Shown here: in pieces, positions 16,301 to 24,448 of the stretch
Layout of the letters: each line of letters starts with the position of its first letter
Numbering within the stretch: the stretch's first letter is position 1
Source: an uncultured Fusobacterium sp.
Lineage (GTDB): Bacteria > Fusobacteriota > Fusobacteriia > Fusobacteriales > Fusobacteriaceae
Assembly: GCA_900543175.1 (NCBI GenBank)
Contig: UQQO01000013.1
Span: 1-28,427 of the forward strand
Length of the DNA stretch: 28,427 nt
Direction of reading: 5' to 3'
Translations under genes and position numbers: made by a program
The notes under the pieces: generated by a model
What the model saw: only the letters and a program-made list of their open reading frames with translations
Database searches by the model: none
Told to the model about the DNA's origin: nothing

Positions 16301-17479
16301 ATGGGTTTTTTTAGTAAATTGTTTAAACGTGATAAGAAAGAGGAAGAGAAATCTAATGTAACAGTTGCAGGAGTTGAGATTTCTGAGATTCTTGAAGAAA
16401 ATAAAGGGATAAAAGAGGAAATTAAAGATAAAAAATTAGATGAAAAAATAGCTGATGAAACTGTTAAAGAGGAAGTAATAAAAGAAGTAATAGCTGATGA
16501 CAAAGAAGAAAAAGTTGAAATAGCTATAAAAGAAGAGATTAAAGAGGAGCCTAAAAAAGAGGAAAGCAAAGGATTTTTTGCTTCTTTAAGGGATAAACTA
16601 TTTAAATCAAGAGAGGGACTTTTCGGAAAATTAAAGTCTTTTATTTTAGGAAGAGATGTTATTGACTATGAGATGTATGAGGAGTTAGAAGATATATTAA
16701 TACAATCTGATATTGGAATGGATATGACAGTGAAAATAGTTGGAGCTTTAGAAAAAGAGGTTAAGAAAAGAGGAATAAAAGATCCAAAAGATATATATCC
16801 AGTTCTTAAAGAGGTAATGGAAGGGTTCTTGATAAAAGAGGGAAATGATATAAAAATAGAAGATGGAAAATTAAATGTTATTTTAGTAGTTGGAGTTAAT
16901 GGAGTTGGGAAAACAACAACAATTGGTAAATTAGCTTCAAAATATATAAAAGAGGGTAAAAAAGTAATTTTAGGTGCTGGAGATACATTCAGAGCAGCTG
17001 CTATTGAGCAGCTTGAAGAGTGGGCAAAGAGATCTGGTGCTGAAATAGTAAAAAGTACTCAAGGTTCTGATCCTGGTGCTGTGGTTTTTGATACTCTATC
17101 TGCTGCTGAATCAAGAGGGGCAGATATAGCTATTATAGATACAGCAGGAAGGCTTCATAATAAAAATAACTTAATGAAAGAGCTAGAAAAAATCCATAAT
17201 ATTATTAAGAAAAGATTAGGTGATAGACACTATGAATCTATTTTAGTAATAGATGGAACTACAGGTCAGAATGGACTTTCACAGGCAAAAGTTTTCAATG
17301 AAGTAACAGATTTAACAGGTTTTATTATAACTAAGCTAGATGGAACAGCTAAAGGGGGGATAGTATTTAGTATATCTGAAGAGATCAAAAAGCCTATTAA
17401 ATTCATAGGTGTTGGAGAAAAAATTGAAGATTTAAGAAAATTTGATGCCAAAGAATATATACAGGCTATATTTGACTAG
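16301..17479 (+). CDS. ftsY: Signal recognition particle receptor FtsY
   Basis: FtsY, 392 residues, docks the SRP-ribosome complex at the membrane for co-translational insertion. An acidic, Lys/Glu-rich A domain (about 10-90) is bracketed by two similar amphipathic motifs, GFFSKLFKRDKK (2-13) and GFFASLRDKLFK (91-102), likely lipid-binding helices. The NG domain follows: an N helical bundle, then P-loop GVNGVGKTT (198-206), DTFRAAAIEQLE, DTAGRLHNKNNLM and TKLDGTAKGG. ATG at 16301 follows AGGAGG by nine bases, and a promoter lies upstream, so it begins a new transcription unit. I see no clear terminator after it. The 155 bases to pta include an inverted repeat GTTTTA/TAAAAC, but no U tract. 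Confidence 0.97.
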   Translation: MGFFSKLFKRDKKEEEKSNVTVAGVEISEILEENKGIKEEIKDKKLDEKIADETVKEEVIKEVIADDKEEKVEIAIKEEIKEEPKKEESKGFFASLRDKLFKSREGLFGKLKSFILGRDVIDYEMYEELEDILIQSDIGMDMTVKIVGALEKEVKKRGIKDPKDIYPVLKEVMEGFLIKEGNDIKIEDGKLNVILVVGVNGVGKTTTIGKLASKYIKEGKKVILGAGDTFRAAAIEQLEEWAKRSGAEIVKSTQGSDPGAVVFDTLSAAESRGADIAIIDTAGRLHNKNNLMKELEKIHNIIKKRLGDRHYESILVIDGTTGQNGLSQAKVFNEVTDLTGFIITKLDGTAKGGIVFSISEEIKKPIKFIGVGEKIEDLRKFDAKEYIQAIFD

Positions 17480-17517
17480 AGTTTTACTTTTATTCTATAT
17501 ATAATAAAACAAAAAAG

Positions 17518-17546
17518 TTGTAATTATAGTTAAAATTTGTTAGTAT
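17518..17546 (+). promoter_or_regulatory. Candidate promoter for pta-ackA
   Basis: TTGTAA (17518-17523) and TAGTAT (17541-17546) are 17 bases apart in the ftsY-pta gap. Both are imperfect. A TATAAT at 17605-17610 is closer to the gene but has no -35 partner. Confidence 0.4.
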
Positions 17547-17553
17547 ATATTTA

Positions 17554-17578
17554 ACAGGCAAGGGATAGGTGTGTCCTG
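17554..17578 (+). other. Small structured element in the pta leader
   Basis: ACAGG (17554-17558) can pair with CCTGT (17575-17579). Inside that loop, ATAGG (about 17565-17569) can pair with the same CCTGT with one G.U pair, so two hairpins compete for one arm. The patch is clearly richer in G and C than its flanks and is followed by an A-rich tail without a U tract, so it is not a terminator. I do not recognise it as a known riboswitch class. Confidence 0.35.
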
Positions 17579-17633
17579 TGGATATGATAAAAAAATAAAA
17601 AAATTATAATAAAATATTAAGGAAGTGATTGTT

Positions 17634-18632
17634 TTGAGTTTTTTAGTTAAAATAAGAGAAAAAGCAAGAACAGTAGGAAAAAGAGTTGTATTACCAGAAG
17701 GAACAGATGAAAGAGTAATAACTGCTGCTGCTAAAATAGTAGAGCTAGGAGTTGCTAAACCAATAGTTTTAGGACATAAAGAAGACATGGAAAGAGTTGC
17801 TAATGACTTAGGAATCTCTTTAAAAGGTGTAGAAATAATAGAAATAGCTAAATCAGATAGAGTTGATGCTTATGCAACAAAATTTGCTGAATTAAGAGCT
17901 AAAAAAGGAATGACTTACGAAAAAGCAAGAGAAATCATGACAAAAGATCCTAACTTCTATGGAGCTATGATGGTAAAAATGGGAGATGCTGATGCAATGG
18001 TATCAGGTTCAGATTCTCCTACAGCTGACGTATTAAGAGCTGGATTACAAGTAATAGGAACTAAAAAAGGAATTAAAACAGTATCTTCTATGTTCGTTAT
18101 GGAACTTACTGAAAGACAAGATACTTATGGAGAGGTATTATTATTTGGAGACTGTTCAGTTATCCCAGTTCCAACTTCAGAACAATTAGCAGATATAGCT
18201 GAAGCTTCAGTTGTAACAGCTAAAAGTGTTGTAGGAATGGAAGGAAAAGTAGCTTTACTTACTTTCTCTACAAAAGGATCAGCTAGTCACCCTGATATCG
18301 ATGTAGTTATCGAAGCAGGAAAAATCCTAGAAGAAAGAGGAGTTAAATTCCCATTCACAGCAGAAGTACAAGCTGACGCTGCTATAGTAAAATCAGTAGC
18401 AATGAAAAAATGTCCAGATTCTAAAGTAGCAGGAACTGCTAATATTTTAGTATTCCCTAACCTAGCAGCTGGAAACATCGGATATAAATTAGTTCAAAGA
18501 TTAGCTGGGGCAAATGCATATGGTCCATTAATTCAAGGACTAGCTTCTCCAATCAACGACTTATCAAGAGGATGTTCAGTAGATGACATCGTTAACCTAG
18601 TAGCTATAACTGCAGTACAAGCAGCTGAATAA
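17634..18632 (+). CDS. pta: Phosphate acetyltransferase
   Basis: Pta, 332 residues, converts acetyl-CoA and phosphate to acetyl phosphate. It is the short, single-domain form without the N-terminal regulatory part of the E. coli enzyme. Typical PTA blocks are visible: RVVLPEGTDERV, the 'MTKDPNFYGAMMVKMGDADAMVSG' region with its GSDSPTADVLRAGLQVIG continuation, FGDCSVIPVPTSEQLADIA, LTFSTKGSASHP and VFPNLAAGNIGYKLVQRL. The start was set at TTG 17634 (MSFLVKIREKA); the ribosome site AAGGAAGTGAT at 17619-17629 gives a good distance, whereas the in-frame GTG at 17625 lies inside that site. Codons favour C at twofold positions (AAC, TTC, GAC, ATC) far more than upstream genes, a sign of high expression. 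ackA follows 36 bases later without a terminator. Confidence 0.97.
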   Translation: MSFLVKIREKARTVGKRVVLPEGTDERVITAAAKIVELGVAKPIVLGHKEDMERVANDLGISLKGVEIIEIAKSDRVDAYATKFAELRAKKGMTYEKAREIMTKDPNFYGAMMVKMGDADAMVSGSDSPTADVLRAGLQVIGTKKGIKTVSSMFVMELTERQDTYGEVLLFGDCSVIPVPTSEQLADIAEASVVTAKSVVGMEGKVALLTFSTKGSASHPDIDVVIEAGKILEERGVKFPFTAEVQADAAIVKSVAMKKCPDSKVAGTANILVFPNLAAGNIGYKLVQRLAGANAYGPLIQGLASPINDLSRGCSVDDIVNLVAITAVQAAE

Positions 18633-18668
18633 TAATTTCTTAAAAATAATATTGGAGGTAATAAGATA

Positions 18669-19871
18669 ATGAAAGTTTTGGTAATAAACTGTGGAAGTTC
18701 ATCACTAAAATATCAATTAATGAATCCTGAAACTAAAGAAGTTTTTGCAAAAGGACTTTGTGAAAGAATAGGAATAGATGGATCAAGAATGGAATATGAA
18801 GTTCCAGCTAAAGATTTTGAAATAGAAATAAAAAAACCAATGCCAACTCATAAAGAAGCACTAGAATTAGTAATTGATGCAATTACTGATAAAGAACACG
18901 GAGTTATCGCTTCTGTTGAAGAAGTAGATGCTATTGGACACAGATTAGTACACGGAGGAGAAACTTTTGCTTGTTCAGTATTACTAAACGAAGAAGTAAT
19001 GGCTGCAGTAGAAGAAAATAACGATTTAGCACCTCTTCACAACCCAGCTAACTTAATGGGAGTTAGAACTTGTATGGCTCTTATGCCTGGAAAACCAAAT
19101 GTAGGAGTATTCGACACTGCATTCCACCAAACAATGCCAGCAAAAGCATTTATGTATGCTTTACCATATGAAGATTATAAAGAATTAAAAGTAAGAAAAT
19201 ATGGATTCCACGGAACATCTCACTTATATGTTTCTGAAACAATGAGAGAGATCATGGGAAATCCTGAGCATTCAAAAATCATCGTTTGCCATCTAGGAAA
19301 TGGAGCTTCAATGTCAGCTGTACTTGATGGAAAATGTATAGATACTTCAATGGGACTTACTCCATTACAAGGATTAATGATGGGAACTAGATGTGGAGAT
19401 ATCGATCCTGCAGCAGTTCTATTCATTAAAAATAAAAGAGGATTATCTGATAAAGAAATGGATAACAGATTAAACAAACAATCTGGAATTCTTGGAATAT
19501 TTGGAAAATCATCTGACTGTAGAGATATGGAAAATGGAGTAGCTGAAGGAGACGAAAGAGCTAAATTAGCTGAAGAGATGTTCATCTACAAAATTAAATC
19601 ATATGTTGGAGCTTATGCAGCTGCAATGGGTGGAGTAGACGCTATCTGTTTTGCTGGAGGAATCGGAGAAAATGCTGCTGGAATTAGAGCAGGAGTTTGT
19701 GAAGGATTAGAATACATGGGAGTTAAATTAGATAAAGAAGTTAACTCTGTAAGAAAGAAAGGAAATGTAAAACTTTCTACTGAAGATTCAAAAGTTTTAA
19801 TCTATAAAATCCCTACAAATGAAGAGCTAGTAATAGCAAGAGATACATATAGAATAGTTACAGAAAAATAA
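18669..19871 (+). CDS. ackA: Acetate kinase
   Basis: AckA, 400 residues, transfers the phosphate of acetyl phosphate to ADP, giving acetate and ATP, the energy-yielding end of fermentation. The ASKHA-fold signatures are clear: VLVINCGSSSLKYQL near the N-terminus, GHRLVHGGE, FDTAFHQTMP, RKYGFHGTSH, VCHLGNGASMSAV, DTSMGLTPLQGLMMGTRCGDIDP read across its two halves, and the FAGGIGENA loop. The length is the family's usual. The ATG at 18669 follows TTGGAGGTAATAAG. With pta it forms the acetate-production operon. The codon bias matches the high-expression pattern of pta and nifJ. Confidence 0.98.
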   Translation: MKVLVINCGSSSLKYQLMNPETKEVFAKGLCERIGIDGSRMEYEVPAKDFEIEIKKPMPTHKEALELVIDAITDKEHGVIASVEEVDAIGHRLVHGGETFACSVLLNEEVMAAVEENNDLAPLHNPANLMGVRTCMALMPGKPNVGVFDTAFHQTMPAKAFMYALPYEDYKELKVRKYGFHGTSHLYVSETMREIMGNPEHSKIIVCHLGNGASMSAVLDGKCIDTSMGLTPLQGLMMGTRCGDIDPAAVLFIKNKRGLSDKEMDNRLNKQSGILGIFGKSSDCRDMENGVAEGDERAKLAEEMFIYKIKSYVGAYAAAMGGVDAICFAGGIGENAAGIRAGVCEGLEYMGVKLDKEVNSVRKKGNVKLSTEDSKVLIYKIPTNEELVIARDTYRIVTEK

Positions 19872-19886
19872 AAAAATCAAAAAAAA

Positions 19887-19901
19887 TCAATTATTAATTG
19901 A
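19887..19901. promoter_or_regulatory. Palindromic operator candidate at the nifJ promoter
   Basis: TCAATTATTAATTGA is a perfect 7-1-7 palindrome. It ends inside the TTGACA -35 box (19898-19903), a classic position for a repressor, or an activator acting at -40. It does not match the Rex or FNR consensus patterns I know. In such AT-rich DNA, chance is possible. Confidence 0.4.
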
Positions 19902-19925
19902 CAAATTTTAATAATGATTTAAAAT
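19898..19925 (+). promoter_or_regulatory. Promoter of nifJ
   Basis: A consensus TTGACA (19898-19903) is followed after 16 bases by TAAAAT (19920-19925), about 55 bases upstream of the nifJ ATG. It allows nifJ to be transcribed separately from pta-ackA. Confidence 0.65.
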
Positions 19926-19980
19926 ATATAGTACAGAGTAGTTTTTTAAAATACTTTTTAAATTATAGGAGGAAATTGTA

Positions 19981-22900
19981 ATGGTTAAAAAAATGCAGAC
20001 TATGGACGGTAACCAAGCTGCTGCATACGCTTCATACGCGTTTACAGAAGTAGCTGGAATCTACCCAATCACTCCATCATCTCCAATGGCAGAATATACA
20101 GATGAATGGGCATCAAAAGGAATGAAAAACATATTCGGAGTACCAGTAAAAGTAGTAGAAATGCAATCAGAAGCAGGAGCTGCTGGAACAGTACACGGAT
20201 CTTTACAAGCAGGAGCATTAACAACTACATATACTGCTTCTCAAGGATTACTTTTAAAAATACCTAACATGTATAAAATAGCTGGAGAACTTCTACCAGG
20301 AGTTATTCACGTATCTGCAAGAGCACTTTCTGCTCAAGCACTATCAATCTTCGGTGACCACCAAGATATCTATGCAGCTAGACAAACTGGATTTGCTATG
20401 TTTGCAACTAACACAGTTCAAGAAGTTATGGACCTTGCAGGAGTAGCTCACTTAGCAGCTATCAAAACAAGAGTACCTTTCATGCACTTCTTTGATGGAT
20501 TCAGAACTTCTCACGAAATTCAAAAAGTTGAAGTAATGGATTACGAAGTATTCAAAAACTTAATCGATATGGATGCTGTTCAAGCTTTCAGAGAAAGAGC
20601 TCTTAACCCTGAACATCCAGTAACAAGAGGAACTGCTGAAAACGACGACATCTATTTCCAAGCAAGAGAAGCTCAAAACAAATTCTATGATGCAGTACCA
20701 GATGTAGTAGCTCACTACATGGCTGAAATCTCTAAAGTAACTGGAAGAGACTACAAACCTTTCAACTACTATGGAGCACCAGATGCAGATAGAGTTATCG
20801 TAGCTATGGGATCTATTTGTCCAATCGCTGAAGAAACAATCGATTACTTAAACGCTAAAGGAGAAAAAGTAGGTATCGTTTCTGTTCACCTATTCAGACC
20901 ATTCTCTGAAAAATACTTCTTTGACGTATTCCCTAAATCAGTTAAGAAAATTGCTGTTTTAGATAGAACTAAAGAACCTGGATCAGTTGGAGAACCTTTA
21001 TTACAAGATATCCAATCAATATTCTATGGAAAAGAAAATGCTCCAGTAATCGTTGGAGGAAGATACGGACTATCTTCTAAAGATACTACTCCAGCACAAG
21101 TTATTGCAGTATTTGATAACTTAAAATTAGATCAACCTAAAAATAAATTTACAGTTGGTATCGTAGATGACGTTACTTTCACTTCACTAGAAGTAGGAGC
21201 ACCAGTATCTGTTACTAGCCCAGACGTTAAAGAATGTCTATTCTTCGGACTTGGAGCTGACGGAACAGTTGGAGCTAACAAAAACTCTATCAAAATCATT
21301 GGAGACAAAACTGATTTATATGCTCAAGGATACTTCGCATATGACTCTAAAAAATCAGGAGGAGTTACTAGATCTCACTTAAGATTCGGAAAATCTCCTA
21401 TTAAAGCAAGCTACCTAATTTCTAACCCAAGTTTCGTTGCTTGTTCAGTACCAGCTTACTTACACCTATATGATATGACTTCTGGAATCAGAAAAGGAGG
21501 ATCATTCTTAGTAAACGGTGTTTGGGCTACTCCAGAAGAAGCTATAGCTGATATCCCAGCAAAAGTTAAAAAAGACCTAGCTAAAAACGGAGCTAGATTA
21601 TTCATAATCAACGCAACTGCTCTAGCTGAAGAAATTGGATTAGGACAAAGAACTAATACAATCATGCAAGCTGCATTCTTCAAACTAGCAGATATCATCC
21701 CATTTGCTGAAGCACAACAATACATGAAAGACTACGCTAAAAAATCTTATGCTAAAAAAGGTGACGATATCGTTCAAATGAACTATAGCGCTATCGATAA
21801 AGGAGCAGAAGGATTAGTAGAAATTCCTGTAGATCCAGCTTGGGCTGACCTAGAAGTTGAATGTGCATGCGAAGGACACGAACATGAAAATTGTTGTTGT
21901 GGATCTTGCTCACACGAAATGACTAAAACAGAAAAATTCGTAGAAAGAATTGCTAAACCAGTAAATGCAATTAAAGGATATGACCTTCCAGTATCTGCAT
22001 TTGATGGATATGAAGATGGAACTTTCGAAAACGGAACTTCTGCTTTCGAAAAGAGAGGAATCGCAGTTCACGTTCCAGTATGGAAAGCTGAAAACTGTAT
22101 CCAATGTAACCAATGTTCATATGTATGTCCACATGCAGTATTAAGACCATTCTTAATGACAGCTGAAGAAAAAGCTGCATCACCAGTTGAATTAACAACT
22201 GTTAAACCTATTGGAAAAGGATTAGAAGGATTTGAATATAGAATGCAAGTTTCTGCTCTAGATTGTACTGGATGTGGATCTTGTGCTAACGTATGTCCTG
22301 CTAAAGAAAAAGCTCTAGTAATGATGCCTATCGCTACATCTCTAGAAGCAGGAGAAGACAAAAAAGCAGCTTACCTATTCAACAACGTTGAATACAGAAG
22401 CAACTTAATGTCAAAAGATACTGTAAAAGGATCTCAATTCTCTCAACCATTATTTGAATTCCACGGAGCTTGCCCAGGATGTGGAGAAACTCCTTATCTA
22501 AAAGCTATAACTCAATTATTTGGAGAAAGAATGATGATAGCTAACGCTACTGGATGTTCTTCAATATACAGTGGATCTGCACCAGCTACTCCATATACAA
22601 CTAACAAAGATGGACATGGACCTTCTTGGGGATCATCTCTATTCGAAGACAACGCTGAATATGGAATGGGAATGCACGTTGCAGTAGAAACTATGAGAGA
22701 TAGACTTCAAAACATCATGGAAGAAAACATGGATAAAGTTCCAGCTGAATTAGCTGAACTATTCAAAGAATGGATCGAAAACAGATCATTCGCTCACAAA
22801 TCTCAAGAAGTATCAGCTAAAATAGTTGCTGCTATTGAAGGAAAAGATTGTGAAGTATGTAAAGAAATCATGAGCTTAAAACAATACCTAGTTAAAAAAT

Positions 22901-23568
22901 CTCAATGGATCTTCGGAGGAGACGGATGGGCTTATGACATCGGTTATGGTGGAGTTGACCACGTTCTAGCTTCTAAAGAAGATATTAACATTGTAGTTCT
23001 AGATACAGAAGTTTACTCAAATACTGGAGGACAAGCTTCTAAATCAACACCTACAGGAGCAATCGCTAAATTCGCTGCTGCTGGTAAATCAGTTAAGAAA
23101 AAAGACCTTGCTGCAATTGCTATGTCTTATGGACACATCTATGTTGCACAAGTATGTATGGGTGCAAACCAACAACAATATCTAAAAGCTCTTAAAGAAG
23201 CTGAAGCATACAATGGACCATCTCTAATCATAGCTTATGCTCCATGTATCAACCACGGTGTAAAGAAAGGTATGTCTAAAGTTCAAAGCGAAATGAAACT
23301 TGCTACTGAATGTGGATACTGGCCAATCTTCAGATACAACCCAGCTCTTGAAGCAGAAGGTAAAAACCCACTACAAATAGATTGTAAAGAACCTAACTGG
23401 GATAAATATGAAGAATACCTATTAGGAGAAGTTAGATACGCTACTCTAGCTAAAGCAAATCCAGCTCACGCTAAAGAATTATATGAAAAAAATAAATTCG
23501 AAGCTCAAAGAAGATGGAGACAATACAACAGACTTGCTAATATGGACTTCACTGCAGAAAAACAATAA
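19981..23568 (+). CDS. nifJ: Pyruvate:ferredoxin (flavodoxin) oxidoreductase
   Basis: A single-chain PFOR, 1195 residues, oxidises pyruvate to acetyl-CoA and CO2 and reduces ferredoxin or flavodoxin; it feeds pta-ackA. Domains in order: N-terminal pyruvate/TPP domain (YPITPSSPMAEY, 28-39; EAGAAGTVHGS), transketolase C-like domain (about 260-400), gamma domain (about 415-600), a two-[4Fe-4S] ferredoxin domain with C706/709/712/716 and C762/765/768/772, and the C-terminal TPP domain (CPGCGETPY, C831/C834; GDGWAYDIGYGG; NTGGQASKSTPTGA; CINHG). An unusual Cys/His-rich stretch, residues 627-647 (ECACEGHEHENCCCGSCSHE), precedes the ferredoxin domain. AGGAGG lies eight bases before the ATG. Codon bias towards C-ending twofold codons is the strongest in the window. 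Confidence 0.98.
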   Translation: MVKKMQTMDGNQAAAYASYAFTEVAGIYPITPSSPMAEYTDEWASKGMKNIFGVPVKVVEMQSEAGAAGTVHGSLQAGALTTTYTASQGLLLKIPNMYKIAGELLPGVIHVSARALSAQALSIFGDHQDIYAARQTGFAMFATNTVQEVMDLAGVAHLAAIKTRVPFMHFFDGFRTSHEIQKVEVMDYEVFKNLIDMDAVQAFRERALNPEHPVTRGTAENDDIYFQAREAQNKFYDAVPDVVAHYMAEISKVTGRDYKPFNYYGAPDADRVIVAMGSICPIAEETIDYLNAKGEKVGIVSVHLFRPFSEKYFFDVFPKSVKKIAVLDRTKEPGSVGEPLLQDIQSIFYGKENAPVIVGGRYGLSSKDTTPAQVIAVFDNLKLDQPKNKFTVGIVDDVTFTSLEVGAPVSVTSPDVKECLFFGLGADGTVGANKNSIKIIGDKTDLYAQGYFAYDSKKSGGVTRSHLRFGKSPIKASYLISNPSFVACSVPAYLHLYDMTSGIRKGGSFLVNGVWATPEEAIADIPAKVKKDLAKNGARLFIINATALAEEIGLGQRTNTIMQAAFFKLADIIPFAEAQQYMKDYAKKSYAKKGDDIVQMNYSAIDKGAEGLVEIPVDPAWADLEVECACEGHEHENCCCGSCSHEMTKTEKFVERIAKPVNAIKGYDLPVSAFDGYEDGTFENGTSAFEKRGIAVHVPVWKAENCIQCNQCSYVCPHAVLRPFLMTAEEKAASPVELTTVKPIGKGLEGFEYRMQVSALDCTGCGSCANVCPAKEKALVMMPIATSLEAGEDKKAAYLFNNVEYRSNLMSKDTVKGSQFSQPLFEFHGACPGCGETPYLKAITQLFGERMMIANATGCSSIYSGSAPATPYTTNKDGHGPSWGSSLFEDNAEYGMGMHVAVETMRDRLQNIMEENMDKVPAELAELFKEWIENRSFAHKSQEVSAKIVAAIEGKDCEVCKEIMSLKQYLVKKSQWIFGGDGWAYDIGYGGVDHVLASKEDINIVVLDTEVYSNTGGQASKSTPTGAIAKFAAAGKSVKKKDLAAIAMSYGHIYVAQVCMGANQQQYLKALKEAEAYNGPSLIIAYAPCINHGVKKGMSKVQSEMKLATECGYWPIFRYNPALEAEGKNPLQIDCKEPNWDKYEEYLLGEVRYATLAKANPAHAKELYEKNKFEAQRRWRQYNRLANMDFTAEKQ

Positions 23569-23596
23569 TAGATATTTAACTATCTAATATAGTTTG

Positions 23597-23626
23597 GAGA
23601 CCGACTTTGTGTCGGTCTCTTTTTTT
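23597..23626 (+). terminator. Strong rho-independent terminator of nifJ
   Basis: A perfect 9-bp GC-rich stem, GAGACCGAC (23597-23605) and GTCGGTCTC (23611-23619), with a 5-base loop and seven T (23620-23626), lies 28 bases after the nifJ stop. Confidence 0.97.
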
Positions 23627-23746
23627 GTGAAGAAAATATGTTGTAAATGTAAACTGTTTTTAATAAAAAATGCATTATATATTAATAAGTAAATGTTAAA
23701 ATTATAAAATTATAAAAGAATAGTATTTTATTATTAATTTGTTGTA

Positions 23747-23755
23747 TGGTATAAT
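23747..23755 (+). promoter_or_regulatory. Extended -10 promoter of the two-component genes
   Basis: TGGTATAAT (23747-23755) is a perfect extended -10 element (TGnTATAAT), 23 bases before the response-regulator ATG. The -35 region is not recognisable. It lies after the nifJ terminator, in a 210-base gap with nothing else clear in it. Confidence 0.65.
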
Positions 23756-23778
23756 TAAGAAAAGCTGGGAGTAAATTT

Positions 23779-24438
23779 ATGAAAAAAATACTTATAATAG
23801 AAGATGAAAAAGAGATAAGAAATATATTGAGAGTATATTTAAATGCTTGTGGTTATGAAGTTGAAGAAGCAGAAGATGGAGAGGAAGGGATAAATCTATT
23901 CTATGCTAAAACTTTTGATTTAGTATTATTAGATGTTATGCTACCTAAAAAAGATGGATGGAGTATTTGTAGAGAGATTAAACAATATAGTTCAGTACCA
24001 GTGATAATTATGACTGCTAGAGCTGATGAAAATGATGAAGTCTTTGGACTTGAATTAGGGGCAGATGATTATATAACAAAACCTTTTAGCAATAAGGTAT
24101 TAGTAGCTAGAATAAAAACAATTTTAAAAAATAGAGAGAATAGAAAAGAGGATATTTTAAAAATTGGAAATATAGAGATAAATGATATTTCACATACTGT
24201 AAGTGTAAATGGAAGAAAAGTAGAATTAGCTCCTAAAGAGTATGAAATTTTAATGTATATGATAAAAAACTCTAATATAGCTTTAAGAAGAGAGAAGATG
24301 CTTGTAGAGATATGGGGATATGACTTTGATGGAAATGATAGAATCGTAGATGTTCATATAAAAAATTTAAGGAAGAAGATAGGAGAGGAATATATAAAAA
24401 CAGTTAGGAATATTGGATATAAATTTGAAATAGATTAA
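23779..24438 (+). CDS. OmpR/PhoB-family response regulator
   Basis: A 219-residue DNA-binding response regulator. The receiver domain (1-115) has the acidic pair E8-D9 (with E10), phospho-acceptor D52 (LVLLDVMLPKKDGW), the switch T79 (VIIMTARAD) and K101 (YITKPF). The C-terminal winged-helix effector (about 125-218) shows the family pattern ELAPKEYEILMYMI, then REKMLVEIWGYDF, then RIVDVHIKNLRKKIGEE and VRNIGYKF. The target genes cannot be told from the window. It is followed 10 bases later by its cognate sensor kinase, and the two form a two-gene operon between the nifJ terminator and the bidirectional terminator. Codon use is AT-ending like most of the window, unlike the preceding metabolic genes. 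Confidence 0.96.
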   Translation: MKKILIIEDEKEIRNILRVYLNACGYEVEEAEDGEEGINLFYAKTFDLVLLDVMLPKKDGWSICREIKQYSSVPVIIMTARADENDEVFGLELGADDYITKPFSNKVLVARIKTILKNRENRKEDILKIGNIEINDISHTVSVNGRKVELAPKEYEILMYMIKNSNIALRREKMLVEIWGYDFDGNDRIVDVHIKNLRKKIGEEYIKTVRNIGYKFEID

Positions 24439-24448
24439 GAGGAAGAAT

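Noticed and set aside
17481..17510. GTTTTA/TAAAAC inverted repeat after ftsY as a terminator
   Set aside because: The stem is only six A/T pairs with an 18-base loop, and it is followed by A, not T, on the plus strand.
17625..17633. GTG at 17625 as the pta start
   Set aside because: It lies inside the AAGGAAGTGAT ribosome site; TTG at 17634 gives the usual MSFL opening.
19220..19585. 121-codon reading frame antisense to ackA
   Set aside because: It mirrors a strongly biased coding sequence, has no ribosome site or recognisable family, and ackA is certain.
21910..22361. Overlapping reading frames antisense to nifJ
   Set aside because: They arise from the codon bias of nifJ on the other strand; there is no promoter, ribosome site or protein family.
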